DNA of 64,000 nucleotides, from contig NZ_QCZJ01000003.1 of the NCBI RefSeq assembly GCF_003075435.1, positions 282,059 through 346,058 on the forward strand, written 5' to 3'. Shown here piece after piece: positions 9,540 to 18,568 of this stretch. The first letter of the stretch is position 1; each line of letters starts with the position of its first letter. The notes beneath the pieces are model-generated. The model did not search any database. It saw only the letters and a program-made list of their open reading frames with translations, and was not told the DNA's origin. The DNA comes from Terrimonas sp. (GTDB lineage: Bacteria; Bacteroidota; Bacteroidia; Chitinophagales; Chitinophagaceae). The position numbers were made by a program, and so were the translations under genes.

Positions 9540-10424
9540 TTAATTAAAAAAAGGAATTTTTTTTGCATAAATAAGAAAATAAAAGCTAATCATCCATAAC
9601 AGAATAGAGATTTGTATAAACCTATCCTTATATAAAATCTTGGTTGGAGATCCTGAATCAGCATGCACATATATTATTTGCAGGTAACGCATAATGCCCG
9701 CCATTACAAACAGGGCGGTTATATATAGTCTTTCAGTATGATGGCGTTTAATAACACCTTCAGATACAGTAAACATGAAATAGGAAACAATCATCACAGC
9801 AGATACGAGGGCCAGCATTGTATTTAAAAAATCTATCGTGTATCCTTTCACTACCTTGCGCATATCTACTCCCGAAGAAAGCTTTATTAAAACATCGTCT
9901 CTTCTTTTACCGATAGCCATGAACAAAGCAAGCAGGAATACCATAATATTCATCCAGATGGTTACATCAACATGTGCTAATGCGCCTCCGGACCGGATAC
10001 GTAATGAAAATCCTATAGCTATAATAAATATGTCCAGAATAGGAATGTTTTTCAGCCCAAATGAATACGCTAAATTCAGAACAAAATATATAGATAATAA
10101 AATAAAAAAACGGTTATTGGTAAAATATGCAATAGCAAAGCCGGCTATAATAAGTATACCGCAAATGATCAGTGCAACAGCCGGCGAAGCTTTGCCCGAA
10201 GCAAGAGGCCGGTTTCTTTTTTCAGGATGTTTTCGGTCATCTTCTCTATCGCCATAGTCATTTATTATATAAATGCTGCTTGCAATAAAGCAAAACGCGA
10301 TGAATCCAATAAAAACATTTATGATTTTTGATGTGTCAAATATATCTCCTGAGAAAAAAAGAGGTACGTATAAAAAAAGATTTTTTGCCCAATCTTTTGG
10401 TCTCAATAGTTTTAAGTATATCAC
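9540..10424 (-). CDS. UbiA-family prenyltransferase, DPPR synthase-like
   Basis: The 294-residue integral membrane protein has about eight hydrophobic segments and the UbiA aspartate motif NDYGDREDD at residues 55-63, followed by KHPEKRNRPLASG. The start LRPKDWAKNLFLYVPLFF is typical of decaprenyl-phosphate phosphoribosyltransferases rather than quinone-forming UbiA. The start is GTG; the frame is closed by a stop seven codons upstream and no ATG lies between. It is first in the operon with the SDR and the phosphatase. The likely reaction is transfer of phosphoribose from PRPP to a polyprenyl phosphate at the inner membrane. Confidence 0.8.
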   Translation of the reverse strand: MIYLKLLRPKDWAKNLFLYVPLFFSGDIFDTSKIINVFIGFIAFCFIASSIYIINDYGDREDDRKHPEKRNRPLASGKASPAVALIICGILIIAGFAIAYFTNNRFFILLSIYFVLNLAYSFGLKNIPILDIFIIAIGFSLRIRSGGALAHVDVTIWMNIMVFLLALFMAIGKRRDDVLIKLSSGVDMRKVVKGYTIDFLNTMLALVSAVMIVSYFMFTVSEGVIKRHHTERLYITALFVMAGIMRYLQIIYVHADSGSPTKILYKDRFIQISILLWMISFYFLIYAKKIPFFN

Positions 10425-10628
10425 TGGGTAGCTTATTAGTGATTATAAAAGAAAAAAGTGATAATAAAAAGATTTTGATATTTATCACTCTGATTCAATA
10501 ACGTACCAATTGAATACGTTAGTATTATTAGTAAAGATAAGATATAGATAATGCATTAAGAAGGTTTTTGATCAGGGTTCTTATGAATTTATGCTTCTAA
10601 TCTATATTTTTACAAATTAACCGAGTTT

Positions 10629-12245
10629 ATGCACATGAAAAGACCCTTAGCAATTCTGGAGATAATCATTATAATGGCGTTTGCTATAGTTCCCCTTTTA
10701 TTTACACTGCCTTACAGGGTAAATATTTTTCTTTCCTGGGAAGGAGCATACCGCATAAGTAACGGGCAAATTCCCTTTCGCGATTTTGGTATTCCTTTGG
10801 GCGGTATGTACTGGGCTGTTCCGGCCCTATTTTTTAAAATATTTGGCAGCCAAATGATAACATTGGTAAAAGCCCAGGTATTTATCAATATTATTTCCGG
10901 TTTGGCGTTTCGTTCAATTTTAAAAACTTTGCAGGTTAATGAAGGGGTAAGGTTTGCATCTGTGCTGCTATACTGTATATCCTTTTCATTTATTAATTTT
11001 TGGCCATGGTATAATCACTCGGTAATAGTATATGCTTTTATTGCCCTCGCGTTTACCATTAAAGCAATAATGATTGAGAAAAACAGGCAAAAGCAATTAT
11101 TTTCGCTTTTGGCGGCTGTATTTACATTTTTTTCTTTTTTCACTAAGCAGGATGGTGGCGGATTGATTTTTTTGATATGCAGCATATTGCTTTTGTATAG
11201 TGTTTGGTTTGAGAAAAAATGGCAATATTTTTTATTGTATGTTGGCGGCACCGCTGTTTTCATATCTGCAGCAGTACTTTATTTTTCCCGGTACGATTTT
11301 TCTTATTGGTTTAACCATGGGCAACCCCCCCATAATGCCAGGGTTTCTGCGGGAGATATGTTAAATATCTTTTTTGGAGATTCCCAATGGTTAAAATTTT
11401 ATTTTTTCATTATCCTGTTGATTGCTTTGCCGGCGCTAAAGCAGTGGAAAGATTTTATAAGAAACAAAAGAGATGTTGTTTTCCTGTTAATGACATTGGG
11501 TGTGTTATGTATGGCCGCAATTTTTCAGGTTACCAGTTATACGCCTGATAACAGTAATATTTTCTTTCACAGTTTTGCATTTGCATTTTTCTTCAGCGCG
11601 CTCCTCACAGTTTTGCCGGTTCAGGTAAATCTATTTAAAATCAGTGCAGTGTTAAGTATTGGGGTAATGCTGTGGTGGAGCCAGTTATATTGGAACTATA
11701 TGCAACGTATCTTAAGAATAAATGAATCAACCGGCGCAATGGCTACGTCCGCTACCGGGGAAAATATTGTCGATATGCATAATGCAGCAATAAAAACAGC
11801 TTCAATTGCTGTTCCCCAGGGCAATTGGGTGGGAACAAATGTGAAAACATTGCATAAAATTACCGTTCCTGAGCCAACTGCAAGAGGTATAGACAGGATG
11901 CTTAATCTTGATGTTTTCAGGAATAAGAAAGATGTAAGAGTACTCAATATGTCTGAACTTACTTTTCTGGCTGCTGAAATACCATACAAACTTGAAACCG
12001 GAGATAAGTTTCCGCTTTGGTATCATCTTGGTGTAGGCATGTTTAACCGCGAAGCCAAAATGTTTGAGGATCGAATTGGTGAACAATATTATGACGTTGT
12101 TTTATTTGAATATATTAACACTTTAAATAATTTTTATCCTTTTAGAGTAAGGGATAGCCTCCAGTTGCATTATAACCGGGTTGATTCTTTCTTTGCGCCC
12201 AGGAATACTAATCAGGGTATTATTGAAGTGTACCTTAAAAAGTAA
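10629..12245 (+). CDS. Polytopic membrane glycosyltransferase, GT-C type
   Basis: The 538-residue product has roughly ten transmembrane segments, then a C-terminal soluble part of about 170 residues. The first loop reads LSWEGAYRISNGQIPFRDFGIPLG, which matches the acidic first-loop motif (D/E-x ... G-x-x-P-(Y/F)-R-D-F) of GT-C enzymes such as GT39/GT83 that use polyprenyl-phosphate sugars. A second ATG at 10635 is an equally plausible start. It is divergent from the UbiA-SDR-HAD operon, sharing a 204-bp promoter region. The natural inference is that it uses the lipid-linked sugar made by that operon. The acceptor is unknown. Confidence 0.7.
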   Translation: MHMKRPLAILEIIIIMAFAIVPLLFTLPYRVNIFLSWEGAYRISNGQIPFRDFGIPLGGMYWAVPALFFKIFGSQMITLVKAQVFINIISGLAFRSILKTLQVNEGVRFASVLLYCISFSFINFWPWYNHSVIVYAFIALAFTIKAIMIEKNRQKQLFSLLAAVFTFFSFFTKQDGGGLIFLICSILLLYSVWFEKKWQYFLLYVGGTAVFISAAVLYFSRYDFSYWFNHGQPPHNARVSAGDMLNIFFGDSQWLKFYFFIILLIALPALKQWKDFIRNKRDVVFLLMTLGVLCMAAIFQVTSYTPDNSNIFFHSFAFAFFFSALLTVLPVQVNLFKISAVLSIGVMLWWSQLYWNYMQRILRINESTGAMATSATGENIVDMHNAAIKTASIAVPQGNWVGTNVKTLHKITVPEPTARGIDRMLNLDVFRNKKDVRVLNMSELTFLAAEIPYKLETGDKFPLWYHLGVGMFNREAKMFEDRIGEQYYDVVLFEYINTLNNFYPFRVRDSLQLHYNRVDSFFAPRNTNQGIIEVYLKK

Positions 12246-12573
12246 AGGAATTATTATCACATAAGGCTGTTTCTTACCGGCTGGGCCGGTATTCACATTG
12301 CACTGCGTTTTTATTTGCCGTTATAACCGCTCATCATTTTTTTACGCTTGTCGCCATTCTTTTTGTAACATTTTGGTGGTGTAAAAGTTTTATCTGAGGC
12401 GGATAAAAATATTCGGGATGGTTTTTGTTGTTTTAATATGGCAAGATTGTAGAGTAAATTAATCTAGTTATCATCGTTTACCCCGCGCTTTTTCCGTTTG
12501 TGTATTTTACATTTTCTGTGCAGGTTTTTGTATTGATTTTTAAATCCGAAGTTATTCGTATAACTAATTATTT
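12246..12573. other. 328-bp intergenic region with one hairpin
   Basis: It holds a 6-bp GC-rich hairpin (ACCGGC/GCCGGT, 12276-12290) without a T-run, and no other feature I can support. No terminal inverted repeats for the transposase-like gene downstream could be seen. Confidence 0.5.
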
Positions 12574-13245
12574 ATGAAGAATAAGTTATTAAAAGGCGCT
12601 CATCTTTCGGAGCGCAAATGCCGGGAAATACTGCAACTTTTCTGTGATGATCTTACGGCTACACAGATAGCTGAAATAAGTGGAGTAAGCCGTGTTACTG
12701 TGAATAATTATTTTAAGTTGATCAGGAATCATATAGCGTCTCATTGCCAAAAAGAGCATGCCGCCGGCATATCGTTTTATGAACAGCCTGACGCTGCGTC
12801 AACTTATAATGCCAATGACCATGCTTACTACGGTTTTTCAATAAAAAATGGGAAAATATGTACACAATGGCTTAAGGAAGTTGGTGACGAAGTGCTTAAA
12901 TCAGTTATAACTCCTTCATCAGGTGAGTCTGAATATAAGTTATTGTCGTCGATGTTCGAAAATTTTGAGGCTATAGCAGATTGCAGTGCATGGAATTTAC
13001 ATTGGATATTGCCTGCCGGTAACAAATCCACCGGCGCTTTATCGGAAATCAATGTTTTTTGGCAGCATACAAAGGGGCGGTTGCATAAATTCAGAGGTAT
13101 GAGCAAAAACACCCTTAACCTGCACATTAAAGAATGTGAATTCAGGTATAATTACAGGGACACCGAAATATTTCCGGTGCTTATGAATATTATTAATACA
13201 TCTGGCAGCGCGTATAATGTGTCCAGGGAATATGATCTTGTATAG
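12574..13245 (+). CDS. Degenerate or domesticated IS1595-type transposase-like protein
   Basis: The first 60 residues (SERKCREILQLFCDDLTATQIAEISGVSRVTVNNYFKLIR) are the helix-turn-helix domain of IS1595/ISXO2-type transposases. The C-terminal end (VFWQHTKGRLHKFRGMSKNTLNLHIKECEFRYNYRD) matches the third catalytic block. The region around the first catalytic Asp (usually DE(S/T)YFG) is shortened and I find no clear Asp there (FYEQPD instead); the second may be in IADCSAW; the third position is Asn (INVFW) with Lys seven residues on. Length is 223 residues. No flanking inverted repeats are visible and a strong terminator follows. It may be an inactive remnant or a host-used DNA-binding protein. 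Confidence 0.65.
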   Translation: MKNKLLKGAHLSERKCREILQLFCDDLTATQIAEISGVSRVTVNNYFKLIRNHIASHCQKEHAAGISFYEQPDAASTYNANDHAYYGFSIKNGKICTQWLKEVGDEVLKSVITPSSGESEYKLLSSMFENFEAIADCSAWNLHWILPAGNKSTGALSEINVFWQHTKGRLHKFRGMSKNTLNLHIKECEFRYNYRDTEIFPVLMNIINTSGSAYNVSREYDLV

Positions 13246-13352
13246 GTTAACCGAATTTTAAAATACTCCGGGAATTTCATTTTTTCATTGGCTTCAACTC
13301 ATTCCTGGATCATACATTTAGTTGAAGTTCAAAGTTTTCTCATGTTTTGGTA

Positions 13353-13380
13353 CCGGGTGGTTGTCTAGCCACCCGTTTTT
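13353..13380 (+). terminator. Intrinsic terminator after the transposase-like gene
   Basis: A 7-bp stem (CGGGTGG at 13354-13360 with CCACCCG at 13369-13375) and an 8-nt loop are followed by TTTTT. Confidence 0.85.
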
Positions 13381-13431
13381 ATTAAAGTATGTTTTTCCTG
13401 GTCATTTTTAAAAAAGAAGTGCAAAAACCCC

Positions 13432-13439
13432 TATTTTTG
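13432..13439 (+). promoter_or_regulatory. Promoter -7 box of the tRNA-Met gene
   Basis: TATTTTTG matches the Bacteroidota -7 consensus TAnnTTTG. A TTTA lies 21 nt upstream as a weak -33 element. It would place the transcription start about 35 nt before the tRNA. Confidence 0.5.
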
Positions 13440-13478
13440 CAGCCCCTAAATCACAGGTATGTGGTTGGGTAATAATCC

Positions 13479-13552
13479 GGCGAGGTAGCTCAGTTGGTTA
13501 GAGCGCAGGATTCATAACCCTGAGGTGATGGGTTCAATTCCCATCCTCGCTA
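13479..13552 (+). tRNA. tRNA-Met (anticodon CAT)
   Basis: A full cloverleaf can be drawn: acceptor GGCGAGG/CCTCGCT (one G-U), D stem GCTC/GAGC, anticodon stem around loop TTCATAA, T stem ATGGG/CCCAT with TTCAATT loop, discriminator A at 13552. The CCA is not encoded. The anticodon stem has an A-C mismatch at its loop end. It lacks the three G-C pairs of initiator tRNA, so I call it an elongator Met tRNA; a lysidine-modified Ile tRNA with the same anticodon is less likely but cannot be excluded by reading. Confidence 0.9.
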
Positions 13553-13562
13553 CTGGTAAAAT

Positions 13563-13599
13563 CCGCAAATGCAGTTCAGTATTGTGTTTGCGGTTTTTT
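13563..13599 (+). terminator. Intrinsic terminator after tRNA-Met
   Basis: CCGCAAA (13563-13569) pairs with TTTGCGG (13587-13593) and is followed by six T. It starts 10 bp after the tRNA. Confidence 0.8.
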
Positions 13600-13700
13600 A
13601 TTTTGATTATCTAACGTGGTATATGCCTGCATGTTGAAGATTTCGCCTGTTAGTTACTCACCTTTAAGTATATTACCATTTTAATTTTAGTTATTTTATT

Positions 13701-14999
13701 ATGAAATCACAGCACCGGAGAAACTTTTTACAAAAGGCAGGACTTTTTACTGCTTCAGCCCTTCTTTCCACCTCAGTGCCGGCGTGGTCCAGAAATTTAA
13801 GTAAAGCAATAGCTGAAGCTGGTAATATCCCACCTGAGGAATTAGCGTCTGATGAATCATTTTGGTATTATGTGCAGCAATCATTTACATCATCACCAGC
13901 TGTAATGGATTTGAATAATGGCGGCGTATCACCTGCTCCCAAAACAGTTCAGGACGCTATGAAGCGGTATTACGATTTAAGCAATGAAGCTCCCAGCTAT
14001 TATATGTGGCGGATTTTAGACCAGGGGCGTGAACCATTAAGAGCGAACCTGGCAAGGCTGGCAGGATGCAGCGCTGAAGAAATTGCAGTTAACAGGAATG
14101 CTTCCGAAGGGCTGGAAACGATTATTTTCGGATTAACCCTGAAGCCTGGTGATGAAATAGTGGCTACCCGGCAGGATTATCCCAATGTGGTAAATGCATA
14201 TAAACAACGCGAAAAGCGGGATGGTATTAAAATGGTTTGGTTAAATCTTGAGCTTCCCATAGAAGATGAGGAATTTCTTGTAAAAAAATTTGTGAGCGCA
14301 TTTACTTCAAAAACAAAGCTTGTTCATATAACACATATGATCAATTGGACTGGACAGGTATTACCTGTAAAAAAGATCGCTGCCGAAGCACATAAACGGG
14401 GAATTGAAGTCCTGGTTGATGGTGCGCATAGTTTTGCTCATCTTACTTTTAATATTAATGATCTTGGAGTGGATTATTTTGCTACCAGTCTGCATAAATG
14501 GTTGTATGCGCCAATAGGCAGCGGGATGCTTTATGTAAAAAAGGAGAAGATAAAGAATGTTTATCCAATGTTTGCGACAGCAGATGATCCATTGAAAGAT
14601 GATATACGGAAATTTGAAACCTTAGGTACCCGGCCGTTTTATATTGAACAGGCAATAAGCAAAGCAATAGAATTTCATGAAATGATAGGGAGCGAACGTA
14701 AACAGCAGCGCCTGCACTATCTGAAAAATTATTGGATGGAAAAGGTAAAATCCCTGCCTGGCGTAAAATTGAGAACTTCATTTGACCCACGCTGGGCCTG
14801 TGCTATAGGCTGTATAAGTATTGAGGGAAAAGAACCTGTGGAACTCGGTTCCTTTTTGTTTGAAAAATATAAAATACATACCAGCAGCTTTACCTGGGAA
14901 AATATAAGTGGAGTAAGAATAACTCCAAATGTTTTTACAACTACAAAAAACCTGGATAAGCTTGTAGAGGCCATTACGGCATTCGGTCAAAAAAAATAG
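13701..14999 (+). CDS. Exported class V aminotransferase-fold PLP enzyme
   Basis: The 432-residue product begins with a Tat-like signal (RRNFLQKAGL, residues 6-15, then a hydrophobic stretch), so it is probably exported folded with its cofactor. The fold is the cysteine desulfurase/isopenicillin-N-epimerase type: Asp240 and His243 (VLVDGAHS) contact the cofactor ring, and Lys266 in TSLHKWLYAP is the Schiff-base lysine. The N-terminal NGGVSPAP loop is also typical. Members of this exported group are widespread in Bacteroidota but their substrates are poorly known. It stands alone, downstream of the tRNA. Confidence 0.8.
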   Translation: MKSQHRRNFLQKAGLFTASALLSTSVPAWSRNLSKAIAEAGNIPPEELASDESFWYYVQQSFTSSPAVMDLNNGGVSPAPKTVQDAMKRYYDLSNEAPSYYMWRILDQGREPLRANLARLAGCSAEEIAVNRNASEGLETIIFGLTLKPGDEIVATRQDYPNVVNAYKQREKRDGIKMVWLNLELPIEDEEFLVKKFVSAFTSKTKLVHITHMINWTGQVLPVKKIAAEAHKRGIEVLVDGAHSFAHLTFNINDLGVDYFATSLHKWLYAPIGSGMLYVKKEKIKNVYPMFATADDPLKDDIRKFETLGTRPFYIEQAISKAIEFHEMIGSERKQQRLHYLKNYWMEKVKSLPGVKLRTSFDPRWACAIGCISIEGKEPVELGSFLFEKYKIHTSSFTWENISGVRITPNVFTTTKNLDKLVEAITAFGQKK

Positions 15000-15098
15000 G
15001 GCTGGTACATAGCGTATACATGTTTAGTATAATATGCAAAGATTTATAAATGCTTAATGAAACAACATGTATTAAGGCGTCGAAATTTTTGGTGTTAG

Positions 15099-15143
15099 CT
15101 GTGCTAAGTATTGGAATAAGTCAACTAATTCAGGTTAGCACAG
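15099..15143. promoter_or_regulatory. 9-bp inverted repeat in the promoter region of the barrel gene
   Basis: CTGTGCTAA (15099-15107) and TTAGCACAG (15135-15143) are perfect inverted copies 27 nt apart, about 110 bp before the start at 15250. It is not followed by a T-run, so an operator or a leader hairpin is more likely than a terminator. Confidence 0.4.
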
Positions 15144-15249
15144 AAGGTTTTTGTATATAACCGAAAACCTGAAAGTGCAGGACGCAGGGCTCATGATTAT
15201 TCGGTACTTTTACCGGTTTAATAACAACTATCAGCTTAACTAGCACCTG

Positions 15250-17715
15250 ATGAGATATTTACTAACGATGCCTGATCATATTGCTGTATTTAAAAGAGCT
15301 ATACAATATGCCTTTACCATTATTATTGTAACTGTTTGTTTTTTACAAACCTCAGCTCAAACAAAACCCGCATTTGCCATTTCCGGTAAAGTAATTGAAG
15401 CTGCACACAATACCGCGCTGGGTTTTGCAACGGTAAGCCTGTTCAAACAGGGAGACAGCATAGCAATAACTGCTGTTAATACCGCGGAAAACGGTGAGTT
15501 TTCTGTCAATGCTTCCACAGGCAGGTATTTTATAGAAATAGATTTTATTGGTTACGACTCCTACAGATCACCGCTTATACATTTATCTGCCGATCATGCA
15601 AACCATAAGCTGGGCACTATAAAATTAACCGCTTCAACAAAAACACTTGACGAAGTATTGGTGCGTGCTGAAAAAAGCAGTATGCAGCTTTCGCTCGATA
15701 AAAAAGTATTTAATGTTGGTAAAGATCTTGCCAACAGCGGGGGAACAGCAGCCGATATACTCAGTAATGTACCTTCTGTTGCGGTTGATGTAGATGGTAA
15801 TGTAAGCTTAAGAGGAAGCAACAGTGTAAGGATTTTGATTGATGGAAAACCTTCAGGGCTTGTAAGTATAAAAGGCGGCAGTGGTTTGCAGCAACTGCAG
15901 GGGAGTATGGTTGATCGCATTGAGATTATTACAAATCCTTCAGCAAGGTATGAGGCGGAAGGTATGGGTGGTATCATCAACATAATTTTGAAAAAAGAAA
16001 AAAGAGATGGGTTTAACGGCTCGTTTGATGTAATTGCAGGTTATCCTGAAAACTTTGGCCTGGCAGCCAATGTTAACTATCGCCGCCGCAATCTCAATTT
16101 CTTTGTGAACTATACCGCTTCCTATCGTAACGCTCCGGGGAAAAATGATCAATACCAGGAGTTTTACCGGAACGACAGCGTGTTCATCAGTACAAAAAAT
16201 ATGGAGCATCACCTCAAAGGATTATATAATACTGCCCGCGCCGGGCTTGACTATTATTTTGATGATAAAAACATTTTAACCGCCGCATATACTTACCGCA
16301 TCAGTAAGGGTAAAAGATTTTCTGATATTTATTATCATGATTATCTCGGAACAATAAAAGATCCCACGGCTATCACATACCGCACACAGGATGAAACAGA
16401 AACAGAACCTAACTCCGAATACTCGTTAAATTTTAAACGTATTTTCAAAAGAGAGGGACATGAATTGACTGCCGATATCCGTTATCTTGATAACTGGGAA
16501 AATTCTGACCAGTATTTCGGGCAGCATGTATATAAACCTGATGGAACATCTTCCGGTATTCCATATCTGCTGCAACGTGCGTTGAATGACGAAACTGAAA
16601 AACAGTACCTCGCTCAAATAGATTACATACAACCCTTTGGCGAAAAAGGAAAATTTGAAACCGGTATACGTACCAGCTTCAGGGATATGACCAACAACTA
16701 TACGGTAACCCAGCATGAAGCAGATAATAGCTGGTTCGAAGTGCCGGGACTCACCAACAATTTTGTGTATAATGAAAATATTCATGCACTATACGCCATT
16801 GTAAGCAATAAAGTTAAAAAGTTCTCTTATCAGCTTGGCGTTCGTGGGGAGCTGACAAACGTAACTACTACATTAAAGCAAACCAACCAGGTTAACCCGA
16901 GAAAGTATGCGAATTTTTTTCCCAGTGTACATCTTACTTATGATTTGCCAAACGGGCATGCGGTGCAGTTAAGCTATAGCAGAAGGATCAGGCGCCCGCA
17001 GTATAATGATCTTAGCCCTTTTATGACGTACAGCGATAACCGAAATTATTTCAGCGGTAATCCAGACCTTAACCCTGAGTTCACACATTCCTTTGAAATA
17101 GGGCATATCAAGTATCTCAGTAAATTTTCTGTCAGCTCATCATTGTATTACCGGAATACAAAGGGTAAAATAATGACCGTTCGCCGCGTGGATGAAAATG
17201 GCAATACCGTTTCATTGCCGGAAAACCTTGCAACAGAAAATTCGTTTGGCGCAGAATTTACCGGCTCATATTCACCGTGGAACTGGTGGAAGGTTGACGG
17301 TAGCTTTAATTTCTTCCGCGCAATAACAGACGGAAGCAATCTTGATGATGAATTTAAAAGTGATACTTATAGCTGGCTGTTCCGGCTGCTGTCCAGAACA
17401 ACGGTTTGGAAGAATACAGATATTCAGTTGCGCGGTAATTATGAAGCGCCGCAGCAAACACCGCAGGGTAAACGTAAATCACTTGCCACTTTGGATTTCG
17501 CTGTAAGCAAAGACATAATGAAGAACAAGGCAACACTAACATTAAATATTGTAGATGTATTTAACTCACGCAGATACCGCTCCATAATTGAAGGCTCAAA
17601 TTTTTATATAATTACCAATTCACAGGGGCGGATGCGCCAGGCAAATCTTACGTTCAACTACAGGCTTCGCCAGGCAAAGAAAAAGGTTAAGGAAACATTA
17701 CAGGGCGAATCATAA
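15250..17715 (+). CDS. TonB-receptor-like outer membrane beta-barrel protein
   Basis: The 821-residue product has a signal segment ending near TSAQ, a carboxypeptidase-D-like regulatory beta-sandwich (about residues 40-125), a plug-like domain (LDEVLVRAE through the NPSARYEAEGMGGIINIILKK motif, about 130-255), and a long beta-barrel. The barrel-family pattern (SYSRRIRRPQYNDLSPF ... GNPDLNPEFTHSFEIG ... DIMKNKATLTLNIVDVFNSRRY) identifies the outer-membrane beta-barrel group found alone rather than with SusD. No SusD follows, so the ligand is not suggested by context. ATG 15250 is used; an internal ATG at 15268 would also keep the signal. Confidence 0.85.
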   Translation: MRYLLTMPDHIAVFKRAIQYAFTIIIVTVCFLQTSAQTKPAFAISGKVIEAAHNTALGFATVSLFKQGDSIAITAVNTAENGEFSVNASTGRYFIEIDFIGYDSYRSPLIHLSADHANHKLGTIKLTASTKTLDEVLVRAEKSSMQLSLDKKVFNVGKDLANSGGTAADILSNVPSVAVDVDGNVSLRGSNSVRILIDGKPSGLVSIKGGSGLQQLQGSMVDRIEIITNPSARYEAEGMGGIINIILKKEKRDGFNGSFDVIAGYPENFGLAANVNYRRRNLNFFVNYTASYRNAPGKNDQYQEFYRNDSVFISTKNMEHHLKGLYNTARAGLDYYFDDKNILTAAYTYRISKGKRFSDIYYHDYLGTIKDPTAITYRTQDETETEPNSEYSLNFKRIFKREGHELTADIRYLDNWENSDQYFGQHVYKPDGTSSGIPYLLQRALNDETEKQYLAQIDYIQPFGEKGKFETGIRTSFRDMTNNYTVTQHEADNSWFEVPGLTNNFVYNENIHALYAIVSNKVKKFSYQLGVRGELTNVTTTLKQTNQVNPRKYANFFPSVHLTYDLPNGHAVQLSYSRRIRRPQYNDLSPFMTYSDNRNYFSGNPDLNPEFTHSFEIGHIKYLSKFSVSSSLYYRNTKGKIMTVRRVDENGNTVSLPENLATENSFGAEFTGSYSPWNWWKVDGSFNFFRAITDGSNLDDEFKSDTYSWLFRLLSRTTVWKNTDIQLRGNYEAPQQTPQGKRKSLATLDFAVSKDIMKNKATLTLNIVDVFNSRRYRSIIEGSNFYIITNSQGRMRQANLTFNYRLRQAKKKVKETLQGES

Positions 17716-17895
17716 ACCAGTGAAGTAACGCCTTAGTATAACCGAAGATTTATTGTAACCAACTGCATAGCCCTGGTTGGGCGACATTGGCGACGCTCCG
17801 TTGATCTGCATATCATTGTGCTTCTTAACCAAGCGGAGAATAGAACACGGAATAAGCAGATATTACAAAGCTACACGGAATTTTACCGGAAAATG

Positions 17896-17941
17896 TGCTG
17901 ACAGCCCATTGCTCATAGCCGATAGCTGATGGCTGACCGCC
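17896..17941 (-). repeat. 7-bp-period intergenic repeat downstream of the DUF1080 gene
   Basis: Read on the minus strand just after the DUF1080 stop, the sequence is a degenerate series of units like GTCAGCC-ATCAGCT-ATCGGCT-ATGAGCA. The same family appears after five other genes in this window, in the same orientation relative to the gene. Confidence 0.6.
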
Positions 17942-17953
17942 ACTTCCCTTTCC

Positions 17954-18568
17954 CTACTCCAAACTTCTTATTCTCACCTGCCTGAAATATATTTCCATAT
18001 CCATACCACCATGTAATTGCAACCCTATTCTGCCTGCGGTTCTGCCGGGGTCATTGGTAAGCTTTGCTGTCTCCTTTCCATTCACCCAAACGGTTATATC
18101 CCTGCCCACAGCACGTACTTTCATGGTATTCCACTGGTTGGACTTATACCATGTTTTAACCTGTTCAGGCGTTGGTTTTACTACCCATGTTCTGCCGCCT
18201 GTTTCATATAAACCGCCGGCATCTTTTTCTGGATCAATCTCTGCCTGAAAACCATATACACCAACATCATCCTGCACTTTTTCAGCCCTGAAATAAAGTC
18301 CGCTATTGCCTTTTACGGCTTTGTATGATATCTCCACCTCAAAATCTCCGAATATACTGTCGGTTAATAGCATTCCATGTTTTTTTTCGTCAGCAGTACT
18401 GGTGCCAACAATAACCCCTTTCTCTACCTGCCAGTTGCCGCCTGGTAGTATATGCCACCCGGCTAAATCTTTACCGTTAAAAAGGTTGATCCATTTTTGC
18501 GCTGAAGCAAGGTTTACATTGATAATGCAGATGGCTGCAATTAAAAACAATCGTATATTATTTTTCAT
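17954..18568 (-). CDS. Secreted DUF1080 (3-keto-disaccharide hydrolase-type) protein
   Basis: The 204-residue product has a signal peptide (ends near ASAQ, residue 23) and a single DUF1080 domain: WINLFNGKDLAGWH at the start, NSGLYFRAE, YGFQAEID and GRIGLQLHGG near the end. This is a concanavalin-like beta-sandwich; some members hydrolyse 3-keto-glycosides, many are uncharacterised. It would act in the periplasm or outside the cell. It is divergent from the GH95 gene, 672 bp away, which suggests but does not prove a shared role in glycan breakdown. Confidence 0.8.
   Translation of the reverse strand: MKNNIRLFLIAAICIINVNLASAQKWINLFNGKDLAGWHILPGGNWQVEKGVIVGTSTADEKKHGMLLTDSIFGDFEVEISYKAVKGNSGLYFRAEKVQDDVGVYGFQAEIDPEKDAGGLYETGGRTWVVKPTPEQVKTWYKSNQWNTMKVRAVGRDITVWVNGKETAKLTNDPGRTAGRIGLQLHGGMDMEIYFRQVRIRSLE

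Noticed and set aside
13479..13552. Initiator tRNA-fMet or Ile-lysidine tRNA
   Set aside because: It lacks the three G-C pairs of initiator tRNAs in the anticodon stem, and the overall sequence fits elongator Met tRNA best.
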